Shown piece after piece: positions 52,781 through 61,168 of a DNA stretch of 64,000 bases. The first letter of the stretch is position 1. Each line of letters opens with the position of its first letter. The notes below the pieces were generated by a model, which saw nothing but the letters and a program-made list of their open reading frames with translations, was not told the DNA's origin and ran no database searches. Position numbers and translations under genes: made by a program. Source of the stretch: Sulfitobacter sp. S190 (lineage in GTDB: Bacteria > Pseudomonadota > Alphaproteobacteria > Rhodobacterales > Rhodobacteraceae); contig NZ_CP081120.1 of assembly GCF_025141935.1 (NCBI RefSeq), positions 3,341,501-3,405,500 on the forward strand, given 5' to 3'.

Positions 52781-53362
52781 TTACGTGTCGGGCAATTCGT
52801 CTGACGGAATGATCGCAAAGAAAGTACCACCGGACCACACGCCAAAATTGCCATCGTGATGCACGCCCAGATCGACAAGCCGGTAAAAGCTCTTGCGGTC
52901 AATCAGCGCCTCGAGATTCCTGCGCACGCGAACGTAGGGTGCAGGCTCTCCCGTGGTGTCATCGCGCGGCACCCGCAGGGGCAGATCCGAACCGGCTTCG
53001 GCCCGGTCGCCAAGGTTCGTGACAAATATCAGCTTCTGCGCCTCGCCAGCGCCTTCAACATCAAAATCCACAGCCACGAACGGAGCGTCCTCCACCCGGA
53101 TACCGACCTTTTCGACGGGGGTGACGAGAAAATATTCATCGCCCTCGCGGATCAGGATCGACGCAAAGAGCGCCACAAGCCCCGGACGCCCGATTGGCGT
53201 GCCTTCATAAAACCACGTCCCGTCACGCCGAATTTCCATATCGATGTCGCCACAAAACGGCGGGTTCCATTTTTCGACCGGCGGCAATCCGCGTGTATTG
53301 GCGGCCTTGACCGACTGCATCAGGCTTTCTGCCGAGGGTTTCACGGTTTTTTGTCCGCTCAT
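52781..53362 (-). CDS. DUF1285 protein
   Basis: A 193-residue protein of DUF1285, common in Alphaproteobacteria. The pattern PPFCGDIDMEIRRDGTWFYEGTPIGR is split across residues 34-60, and the C-terminal half contains LVDLGVHHDGNFGVWSGG. The function is unknown; structures show an SH3-like plus TBP-like arrangement, as I recall. An upstream in-frame ATG at 53374 is also possible. It is divergent from the MoxR operon, its usual neighbour. Confidence 0.88.
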   Translation of the reverse strand: MSGQKTVKPSAESLMQSVKAANTRGLPPVEKWNPPFCGDIDMEIRRDGTWFYEGTPIGRPGLVALFASILIREGDEYFLVTPVEKVGIRVEDAPFVAVDFDVEGAGEAQKLIFVTNLGDRAEAGSDLPLRVPRDDTTGEPAPYVRVRRNLEALIDRKSFYRLVDLGVHHDGNFGVWSGGTFFAIIPSDELPDT

Positions 53363-53431
53363 TGCTTTTGCCATTTCATGGAGCTGCGTTACCTTTACAC
53401 TCAGCCATATAACCTGATGAGCGGAGAAGTC

Positions 53432-54454
53432 ATGACCCAAGACCAAACAGACGCGGCCGAGGACATGATCGCCCAGATCGAAACACTCGGCGCCAAGCTG
53501 ACCGAAGCCCGTAAATCCATCACGTCGCGGTTCATCGGTCAGGAACGCGTGGTCGAATTGACGTTGACGGCCTTGCTGTGCGGTGGACACGGATTGCTGA
53601 TCGGATTGCCCGGTCTGGGCAAGACGCGTTTGGTCGAAACCCTGTCCACGGTGATGGGCCTCAATGGCAAGCGGGTTCAGTTCACTCCCGATCTGATGCC
53701 CGCAGACATCCTCGGCTCCGAAGTGTTGGACACCGGCGCCGATGGGGCCCGCAGTTTCCGGTTTATCGAAGGGCCGATTTTCTGCCAGCTCATGATGGCG
53801 GATGAAATCAACCGCGCAAGCCCCCGCACCCAGTCCGCCTTGCTGCAGGCCATGCAGGAAAAGACCGTGACCGTCGCCGGGCAAGACCGCCCCCTTGGCG
53901 TTCCGTTTCATGTGCTTGCGACGCAGAACCCGATCGAGCAGGAGGGCACATACCCGCTCCCAGAGGCACAGCTTGACCGCTTCTTGGTACAGATCGATGT
54001 GCTCTACCCCGATCGGGATACAGAGCGCGATATCCTGATCGCCACCACGGGCGAAGCAGAGGGCGAATCTGTTCAGGTCTTCACCGCCGGTGAACTGCTC
54101 GATGCACAGCGTCTTTTGCGGCGGATGCCCGTCGGCGACAGCGTTGTCGAAATGATCCTCGATCTCGTCCGCGCCTTCCGGCCCGGCGAAGATGGCGCCA
54201 GCCAACGTGTCAGGGAGACAGTCGCATGGGGTCCGGGACCCCGCGCCGCGCAGGCTCTGATGCTGGCGGTGCGCGCGCGCGCTTTAATGCAGGGTCGGTT
54301 TGCGCCCTCGGCAGAAGACGTGATCAACATGGCCCGACCGGTACTCAGCCACCGGATGGCGCTCAACTTTGCCGCCCGGGCACGTGGCGACAGCCTGACC
54401 GACCTGATCGACGAAACAGCGGCGGGTCTGGCGGGATCGCGGGCCGCAGCGTGA
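53432..54454 (+). CDS. MoxR-type AAA ATPase
   Basis: A 340-residue AAA ATPase of the MoxR/RavA type. The P-loop is GLPGLGKTRL near residues 58-67, Walker B is MADEINRA near 125-132, and the sensor/arginine region includes ATQNPIEQEGTYPLPEAQLDRF. MoxR proteins work as chaperones with VWA-domain partners for metal insertion or complex assembly. The ATG follows GGAGAAG. Its stop overlaps the GTG of the DUF58 gene (GTGA), the first of three overlaps in this operon. Confidence 0.95.
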   Translation: MTQDQTDAAEDMIAQIETLGAKLTEARKSITSRFIGQERVVELTLTALLCGGHGLLIGLPGLGKTRLVETLSTVMGLNGKRVQFTPDLMPADILGSEVLDTGADGARSFRFIEGPIFCQLMMADEINRASPRTQSALLQAMQEKTVTVAGQDRPLGVPFHVLATQNPIEQEGTYPLPEAQLDRFLVQIDVLYPDRDTERDILIATTGEAEGESVQVFTAGELLDAQRLLRRMPVGDSVVEMILDLVRAFRPGEDGASQRVRETVAWGPGPRAAQALMLAVRARALMQGRFAPSAEDVINMARPVLSHRMALNFAARARGDSLTDLIDETAAGLAGSRAAA

Positions 54455-55335
54455 CAGACCCCCGCGCCCTTCGAGCATTGTCAGAGGACGAAGCCGCACG
54501 GCTGCCTGCATTGCTCGCGCGGGCGGAGCATCTGGCCGGAACCGTCCTTCTGGGTGCGCACGGGCGCCGGCGTGCGGGCACGGGTGATGACTTCTGGCAA
54601 TACCGACCGGCACAGATCGGTGACAGTCGCCGCGCTGTCGACCACCGTCGCAGCGCAATGGGCGACACGGAATTCGTGCGCGAACGCGAGTGGCAAATTG
54701 CGCAATCCGTGATGCTTTGGGTGGATCAGGGGGCGTCCATGCGGTTCGCCTCTGACCCGCAGGTCCCGCAAAAGTCGGACCGCGCGCGGATACTTGCCTT
54801 GGCCCTCGCGATCCTTCTCAACCGCGGTGGTGAACGCGTGGGTCTGACGGGGACGGCCCTGCCGCCCCGCTCGGGCCGGGCGCAGATTTTGCGGCTTGCC
54901 GAGCTTTGGTGCCGCGACGACGCCGCGGAATACCAGCCCCCCGAACACCGCGCGATGATCCCGCACGCACGCGCGGTTTTCATCAGTGACTTCATGGGCG
55001 ATATTGACGGCGTCCGCACCGCGCTGACCAAGGCGGCGGATCGCGGCGTGCGCGGCGTTTTGTGCCACGTTCTTGATCCCAGCGAGGAGGCATTTCCCTT
55101 TGCGGGACGGACCATTTTCGAAAGCGTCGGTGGCACACTCAGCCACGAAACGCTCAAGGCGAATGATCTGCGCGACCGGTATCTTGAACGACTGGCGGCC
55201 CGCAAGTCGGAGCTGGCACAACTGTGCCGCCTGACCGGTTGGCACTACGGCACACACCATACAGACGGGACCGCGCAAAGTGGTCTTTTGTGGCTTTACG
55301 GCGCGCTTGATGCGCGGGCCGGGGTCGCGGCATGA
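54451..55335 (+). CDS. DUF58 domain protein
   Basis: A 294-residue protein with the DUF58 pattern (a VWA-like fold): GRRRAGTGDDFWQYRPAQIGD near residues 30-50, then QSVMLWVDQGASMRF, where the strand-1 Asp (D of WVDQG) begins a MIDAS-like but not canonical DxSxS site. GTG start, overlapping the MoxR stop by 4 nt. DUF58 proteins are the usual partners of MoxR ATPases. Its own stop overlaps the DUF4159 gene (ATGA). Confidence 0.9.
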   Translation: MTDPRALRALSEDEAARLPALLARAEHLAGTVLLGAHGRRRAGTGDDFWQYRPAQIGDSRRAVDHRRSAMGDTEFVREREWQIAQSVMLWVDQGASMRFASDPQVPQKSDRARILALALAILLNRGGERVGLTGTALPPRSGRAQILRLAELWCRDDAAEYQPPEHRAMIPHARAVFISDFMGDIDGVRTALTKAADRGVRGVLCHVLDPSEEAFPFAGRTIFESVGGTLSHETLKANDLRDRYLERLAARKSELAQLCRLTGWHYGTHHTDGTAQSGLLWLYGALDARAGVAA

Positions 55336-58100
55336 CCGTTCTGGGCGGCATCGGCTGGACCGCGCCATGGTTGCTTCTGGCTTTGGCTGCGTTGCCGATC
55401 CTGTGGTTATTGCTGCGCGCCGTACCACCGGCCCCCATCCGCCGCCGCTTTCCGGGTGTGGCGCTATTGCTGGGCCTCAAAGACGACGAAACCGTTTCCG
55501 ACCGGACGCCGTGGTGGCTGCTCTTGCTGCGCATGCTGGCCCTTGCGGCCATCATCATCGGGCTCGCGGGCCCCGTTCTGAACCCCGAAGCAGAACAGGC
55601 CGAAGGGAACGGTCCGTTGCTGTTTGTACTGGACGGATCATGGGCAGGTGCAACACGCTGGCCGCAGCAGCAAGAAGCCATTGCAGCACAGCTCACCCGC
55701 GCGGGGCGTCAGGACCGGACCGTCGCTATCATTACGCTCACACGCCCCGAAGCACCTGTTTTCCAATCTGCCGATGCCTGGCTTTCACGTTTGCCCGGCC
55801 TGCAGCCCGCGCCGTGGCAACCCAGCGCCGAGAACCTCGCAACAGCAGCAGATGCCCTCGCCGATGCAGGCACTTTCGATACCCTCTGGTTCAGCGACAA
55901 TCTCGCCTATGAGGGCCGCGACACGTTCCTTGCATTGTTGCAGGACCGTGGCGATGTCGAGGCCTATCAGACCGCGCTTAACGTGCTGGCGATTGCGCCC
56001 GCGACATTCGATGACGGTGCCGTCCAGTTGCGGGTTCTGCGCGCGGCACCCGGTCAGGAACGCGAAGTCATAATTCAGGCGCAGGGCCGCGATCCGGCAG
56101 GCAATGCCCGCATCCTGGCTTCGGTCCCTGCCGTTTTTGAAGACGGCGCAACAGAAGCGACGGCTGCATTGTCCCTACCCGCTGAATTGCGGGCCAGAAT
56201 AACACGGTTCGACATTGCCGGTCAGCGGTCCGCTGGCGCCACGACGCTCAGCGACGACGGATTGCGCCGCCGCGAAGTCGCGCTCATTTCCGCGCGAGAG
56301 AGCCGTGAAGGTTTGGAACTGCTGTCGCCCCTGCATTATATCGAACAGGCGCTTGCCCCTTCCGCCGAACTGCTTGACGGCGCTTTGGCCGATGTCCTTC
56401 CTGCCAATCCCGATGTGATCGTTCTCGCCGATGTGGCCACGTTGTCAGAGGCGGAGGCCGCGCCCCTGACCGAGTGGATCGAGAAGGGCGGCATGTTGGT
56501 GCGGTTTGCGGGGCCGCGTGTCGCCGCGAGCGACATCAGCCGCATAGACGAAGACCCGCTGATGCCCGTCCGCCTGCGAGCCGGTGGGCGTAGCGTCGGC
56601 GGCGCTATGAGCTGGGGAGAACCGAAGTCTCTCAGCCCGTTTTCGAACAGCTCTCCATTCTTCGGGCTCGCCGTGCCCGACGATGTTACGGTCAGTGCAC
56701 AAGTCGTCGCGCAACCGGATCCGACGCTGGCAGAACGGGTCATCGCCTCGCTCAGCGATGGTACCCCATTGGTAACCCGCAAATCCGTGGGTCAGGGTCA
56801 GATCGTTCTGTTTCACGTGACCGCCACGGCGGAGTGGTCCAGTTTGCCGTTGTCCGGCCTGTTTGTCGAAATGCTCGAACGATTGGCCGTTTCGGCCTCT
56901 GCCGCCAGCGCGGATGTTACGGCTCTCGAAGGCACCACATGGCAAGCGTTGCGCGTTCTGGACGGATTTGGCACGCTCGATGACGCGGGCGCCCTGCCCG
57001 GTGTCGATGGACCTTCGCTTGTGACGCAAGCGACCGGACCGATGATGCCACCGGGGCTTTATGCGTCGGCAGATCGACGCCTTGCGCGCAATGTCCTCAC
57101 CGCTGACAGCACGCTCACCCCCACAAGCTGGCCCGCTGACATTCCAGTAAGGGGGCTGGCCGTAGCACCTGAACAGCCGGTCGCGGGCTGGCTGCTCAGC
57201 TTTGCGGTTCTGCTGTTGCTGGCCGATGTGGTCGCATCATTGGCATTGTCGGGCCGACTGCTGGGGCGCAGCAACGCAACGGTCGCCGCCATCCTCATCT
57301 CGCTGGCGACACTCCCCGGCACCGCCGACGCCCAGAGCGAAGCCGAGGCATTTGCCCTCAACGCAACGGCGGAAATGGTATTGGCCCATGTCATCACCGG
57401 CGACGCGCAGGTAGACGAAATCGCGTTGGCTGGCTTGACGGGTCTGAGCGATACACTGTTTTTCCGCACCTCCGTTGAACCCGCCACACCGGTCAGTGTC
57501 GATCTGGAAACCGACGAACTGGCGTTTTTCCCGATCCTGTACTGGCCCATCACACCGCGCCAGCCGACACCCTCGGCCGAGGCCTACGCCAAGCTGAACG
57601 CCTATCTGCGTTCCGGCGGGTTGATCCTGTTTGATACACGCGATGCGGACGTTGCCAGTTTCGGCGCCTCCAGCCCGAACGGCCGCAAATTGCAGGACCT
57701 CGCCGCGCCACTGGATATTCCGGCCCTCGAACCGATCCCGACCGATCATGTGCTTACGCGCACCTTCTACCTCCTGCAGGACTTTCCGGGCCGTCACCTG
57801 AGCCGCGATGTCTGGGTCGAGGCATCTGACCCCGCGGCCGAACAGATCGAAGGGATGCCCTTCCGTGATCTGAACGACGGTGTCACGCCCGTTGTGATTG
57901 GCGGAAACGATTGGGCTTCGGCGTGGGCCGTGACATCCGGCGGTGCGCCGCTGTTGCCTGTCGGACGGGGATATTCCGGCGAAAGGCAGCGCGAAATCGC
58001 GTACCGCTTTGGCGTCAATCTGGTGATGCATGTGCTGACGGGCAACTACAAATCCGATCAGGTCCACGTGCCCGCTCTTCTCGACAGGTTGGGCCAATGA
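55332..58100 (+). CDS. DUF4159 membrane protein with BatA-type N-terminus
   Basis: A 922-residue membrane protein. The N-terminus has the aerotolerance (BatA) TM pair (residues 10-35 and 60-80) and a VWA-like domain, in which the metal motif is degraded (LDGSWAG instead of DxSxS). A glutamine amidotransferase-like segment lies near residues 350-400 (PDVIVLADVATLSEAEAAPLTEW in part), a further TM helix sits near residues 615-640 (VAGWLLSFAVLLLLAD) and the C-terminal DUF4159 domain begins near residue 690 (ADAQSEAEAFALN). DUF4159 is known mainly from alphaproteobacterial MoxR operons. The 4-nt overlap with both neighbours implies coupled expression. Confidence 0.88.
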   Translation: MTVLGGIGWTAPWLLLALAALPILWLLLRAVPPAPIRRRFPGVALLLGLKDDETVSDRTPWWLLLLRMLALAAIIIGLAGPVLNPEAEQAEGNGPLLFVLDGSWAGATRWPQQQEAIAAQLTRAGRQDRTVAIITLTRPEAPVFQSADAWLSRLPGLQPAPWQPSAENLATAADALADAGTFDTLWFSDNLAYEGRDTFLALLQDRGDVEAYQTALNVLAIAPATFDDGAVQLRVLRAAPGQEREVIIQAQGRDPAGNARILASVPAVFEDGATEATAALSLPAELRARITRFDIAGQRSAGATTLSDDGLRRREVALISARESREGLELLSPLHYIEQALAPSAELLDGALADVLPANPDVIVLADVATLSEAEAAPLTEWIEKGGMLVRFAGPRVAASDISRIDEDPLMPVRLRAGGRSVGGAMSWGEPKSLSPFSNSSPFFGLAVPDDVTVSAQVVAQPDPTLAERVIASLSDGTPLVTRKSVGQGQIVLFHVTATAEWSSLPLSGLFVEMLERLAVSASAASADVTALEGTTWQALRVLDGFGTLDDAGALPGVDGPSLVTQATGPMMPPGLYASADRRLARNVLTADSTLTPTSWPADIPVRGLAVAPEQPVAGWLLSFAVLLLLADVVASLALSGRLLGRSNATVAAILISLATLPGTADAQSEAEAFALNATAEMVLAHVITGDAQVDEIALAGLTGLSDTLFFRTSVEPATPVSVDLETDELAFFPILYWPITPRQPTPSAEAYAKLNAYLRSGGLILFDTRDADVASFGASSPNGRKLQDLAAPLDIPALEPIPTDHVLTRTFYLLQDFPGRHLSRDVWVEASDPAAEQIEGMPFRDLNDGVTPVVIGGNDWASAWAVTSGGAPLLPVGRGYSGERQREIAYRFGVNLVMHVLTGNYKSDQVHVPALLDRLGQ

Positions 58101-60139
58101 CCTCCACAATCGTCTTTGATCCCCTTATCCCGTGGCCCCTCCTGCTGATGGTTGGTGTGATTGCCGCGATTGGTGTCATGCTGGCGATTGTTCGGGGGCT
58201 GCGCGGCTGGGCATTGCGCGGGCTCGCCGCTGCGGTGGTTCTGGCGGCGCTTAGCGGGCCGAGTTTCCAGAGCGAGGACCGCGCGCCCCTGACCGATATC
58301 GTCATGCTGCTCGAAGACCGCAGTGCCAGTCAGCGACTTTCGGACCGCGAGGCGCAAACGCGCGATGCCGCCGACGCGCTCGAGGCGCGCATCATGGCGC
58401 GTGACGACACCGAAGTGCGCCGCATCGTCATTCCCGATGGCGATGGCGACGCGGGCACACGCCTGATGAGCGCTTTGGGCGAAGCGCTTGCCGAGGAACC
58501 GCGCAGCCGCGTTGCGGGCATCATCGCCCTTACCGATGGACGGATACACGACGCCGACCTGCCTGTTGACCTGCCCGCACCGATGCATGTGCTGCTGAGT
58601 GGTCGAGCGGATGACTGGGACAGACGGCTGTCGGTTCAAAATGCGCCTGCATTTGCCATCATCGGCGAACCGGTTACGCTTACGCTGCGCGTCGATGATT
58701 TGGGCGCAGCCCCCGAAGACGCGGCCTTTGCCGAACTGGACATCTCTGTTGACAGCGACGCACCGCAACGCTTTCAGGTGCCCATCGGCGAAGACCTGGA
58801 ACTGCCGATCACACTCCCTCATGGCGGGCGCAATGTGATCCGTTTTGCGGTCCCCGAAGCCGAAGGCGAGCTGACCGACCGCAACAACAGTGCCGTCATA
58901 CAGATGAACGGCGTGCGTGATCGCCTGCGTGTGCTCTTGGTCAGCGGAGAGCCGCACCCTGGCGGCCGAACGTGGCGCAATCTTCTGAAATCCGACAGCT
59001 CCGTCGATCTGGTGCATTTCACCATCCTGCGCCCACCCGAGAAGCAGGACGGCGTGCCCGTGTCGGAACTGTCGCTGATCGCATTCCCGACGCGCGAGTT
59101 GTTCATGGACAAGATCGACGACTTCGATCTGATTATCTTTGACCGCTACAAGAGGCGCGGCATCTTGCCCTCGATATATCTCGAGAACATCGCGAACTAC
59201 GTGCGCGACGGGGGCGCGGTGCTTGTGGCGGCTGGCCCTGATTTCGCAAGCGCGGACAGCCTGTTCCGCACACCCCTAGGCACCGTTCTGCCGGGTACGC
59301 CCACTGCGCGTGTGATAGAAGAACCCTTTTTGCCGGTCGTACCCGAAATTGGCGAACGGCATCCTGTTACGCAGGATCTGGGCCAAAGCGGCGACTGGGG
59401 CAGATGGCTGCGCCAGATCGATTTGATGCCCCAGTCGGGCAATGTGGTGATGACGGGGGTCGACGACCGGCCGTTGCTGATCCTCGACCGTGTGGACGAA
59501 GGACGCGTGGCGCTTTTGGGATCTGATCAGGCGTGGCTGTGGGATCGCGGCTATGAAGGGGGAGGTCCGCAACTCGAATTGCTGCGCCGCCTTGCACATT
59601 GGATGATGGGAGAGCCGGAGCTCGAGGAAGAGGCGCTCACGGCCACGGCCGAGGGGCAGACCATGCGCATCGAACGCCGGACATTGCGCGAAGACGTGCC
59701 GCCGCTGGTGATCACCGGCCCCGATGGCGAAGCCGTCGAGCTACAGATGGCTCCGGCGGGACCGGGCCGTTTCGCTGCAGAGTTCACAGGTCCCGAGATC
59801 GGGCTTTACCGTCTGGAAAATGGCGATCAGGTCAGCGTGATCGGTCTTGGCCCTGCCGCCCCGCGCGAATTCATCGAGACCATCGCGAGCGCCGATACGC
59901 TCGAGCCGGTGATTGCGTCCCTGCGCGGTGGAGCGTTGCGGCTGGAAGACGGGCTGCCCCGCATCCGTAACGTGCGGGCGGGCCGCCCCGCGGCGGGTCG
60001 TGGCTGGATCGGGCTGACGCCGCGCGCCGCCTATGAAACACGCGACGTGCGTCAGACCCCGATCCTGCCGGCATGGCTTGTCCTTTTGCTCAGCGCTGGC
60101 CTGATCACGGCCGCATGGCTGCGTGAAGGCCGCCGCTAG
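58097..60139 (+). CDS. Membrane protein with VWA-like and amidotransferase-like domains
   Basis: A 680-residue protein with TM helices near residues 10-32 and 37-55 and one at the C-terminus (WLVLLLSAGLITAAW). The first soluble domain has a MIDAS-like DRSAS motif after IVMLLE (near residues 72-83), as in VWA proteins. A second domain (about residues 270-480) resembles a class I glutamine amidotransferase fold (VLLVSGEPHPGGRTWRNLL, FDLIIFDRY) but lacks the catalytic Cys, so it is probably structural. It is the last gene of the MoxR-DUF58-DUF4159 operon and overlaps the previous gene by 4 nt. Confidence 0.85.
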   Translation: MTSTIVFDPLIPWPLLLMVGVIAAIGVMLAIVRGLRGWALRGLAAAVVLAALSGPSFQSEDRAPLTDIVMLLEDRSASQRLSDREAQTRDAADALEARIMARDDTEVRRIVIPDGDGDAGTRLMSALGEALAEEPRSRVAGIIALTDGRIHDADLPVDLPAPMHVLLSGRADDWDRRLSVQNAPAFAIIGEPVTLTLRVDDLGAAPEDAAFAELDISVDSDAPQRFQVPIGEDLELPITLPHGGRNVIRFAVPEAEGELTDRNNSAVIQMNGVRDRLRVLLVSGEPHPGGRTWRNLLKSDSSVDLVHFTILRPPEKQDGVPVSELSLIAFPTRELFMDKIDDFDLIIFDRYKRRGILPSIYLENIANYVRDGGAVLVAAGPDFASADSLFRTPLGTVLPGTPTARVIEEPFLPVVPEIGERHPVTQDLGQSGDWGRWLRQIDLMPQSGNVVMTGVDDRPLLILDRVDEGRVALLGSDQAWLWDRGYEGGGPQLELLRRLAHWMMGEPELEEEALTATAEGQTMRIERRTLREDVPPLVITGPDGEAVELQMAPAGPGRFAAEFTGPEIGLYRLENGDQVSVIGLGPAAPREFIETIASADTLEPVIASLRGGALRLEDGLPRIRNVRAGRPAAGRGWIGLTPRAAYETRDVRQTPILPAWLVLLLSAGLITAAWLREGRR

Positions 60140-60149
60140 GGAACCGGGG

Positions 60150-61064
60150 TCAAAGAAGGACGGACGCCCAGATGGGCAGCGCTAGCAGACTGAGACAAAC
60201 CTGCCACGTCAGGACATCTGCATAGAGCTCCGCATCCCCGCCCATTTGCTTGGCCACAATGTAGCCGTTCGATGCCGCAGGCGCTGCAAAGACCAGAACA
60301 CCGGCCATCAATTGCGCCTGACCCAACCCGACCCAAGTACCCATCCCCACGAAAACGGCACTGGCCAGGAACGGCCGCAAGAACGCTCCGGCCAGCACGA
60401 CCAAACGCACACGGGCGAGCCTTCGCAGACTGATACCGGCGCCGATGGCCATCAGCCCCACGCCCAGCGCACCCCGTCCGATCATGTCGAGCGTGGTCGC
60501 CAATGTGGCGGGTATTTCAATGCCCGATTGGTTGATCGTCAGGCCGACCACGCAGGCCTGTACCAGCGGATTGCGGACAACCGTAAACACTATGGTCTTG
60601 AGGCCCGCACGCGCAGGGCCGAAACTGGCCAGAACGACAATGCAGACGATGTTGATCAGGGGTATCAAAACCGCGATGGCCACCGCAATGACGGCCAAGC
60701 CACCTGTCAGGAATTGCTCAGCCGCCGCCAGTGCAACAAATGCATTCCAGCGCAAAGTCGTCTGGAATAGCGAAGTGAACGTCGAATTGGCGAGCGCGGT
60801 CAGCGGCACCGCAATCCGCCAGACCAACAGCCCCACCGCCAGCACGGCCAGAGTACCCACCAAAACACCGCCGAACAGCCCAAACCGGTCCAATGACAGA
60901 TCGGACCGCGCAATCGCAAGCACGAGCGTCGCGGGGATCAGGACGCGAAACGACAGCGTTTCGATTGCCCCCCACTGCCCGCGCGCAATGATGCCAGCCT
61001 TCGCCAGACCGTAGCCGGTGCAGATCATCAAAAGCAAAGGCAGTACGGCATAGGCAAACGCCAT
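60150..61064 (-). CDS. AEC family transporter
   Basis: A 304-residue membrane protein with about ten hydrophobic segments, of the auxin efflux carrier family. Typical stretches are a YAVLPLLLMICTGYGLAK first helix, the NSTFTSLFQTTLRWNAFVALAAAE region with a conserved Arg-Trp-Asn (near residues 93-115) and the C-terminal VFAAPAASNGYIVAKQMGGD. It is the second AEC protein here; it is only distantly like the one at 24910. The substrate is unknown. It is divergent from the hybrid kinase, with 104 bp between. Confidence 0.87.
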   Translation of the reverse strand: MAFAYAVLPLLLMICTGYGLAKAGIIARGQWGAIETLSFRVLIPATLVLAIARSDLSLDRFGLFGGVLVGTLAVLAVGLLVWRIAVPLTALANSTFTSLFQTTLRWNAFVALAAAEQFLTGGLAVIAVAIAVLIPLINIVCIVVLASFGPARAGLKTIVFTVVRNPLVQACVVGLTINQSGIEIPATLATTLDMIGRGALGVGLMAIGAGISLRRLARVRLVVLAGAFLRPFLASAVFVGMGTWVGLGQAQLMAGVLVFAAPAASNGYIVAKQMGGDAELYADVLTWQVCLSLLALPIWASVLL

Positions 61065-61168
61065 CGCGGAATCCTTTCATCACTCTTCAGCGTGCAAGTG
61101 CACACAGGTTAAGCCGATTTTTACCCTGTTCCCGGAAACAGGTCGGGTCAGACCGTTTCAAAGGCCTT

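Noticed and set aside
53363..54205. Long N-terminal extension of the DUF1285 gene
   Set aside because: The extension is antisense to the MoxR gene; the DUF1285 domain is complete from 53362.
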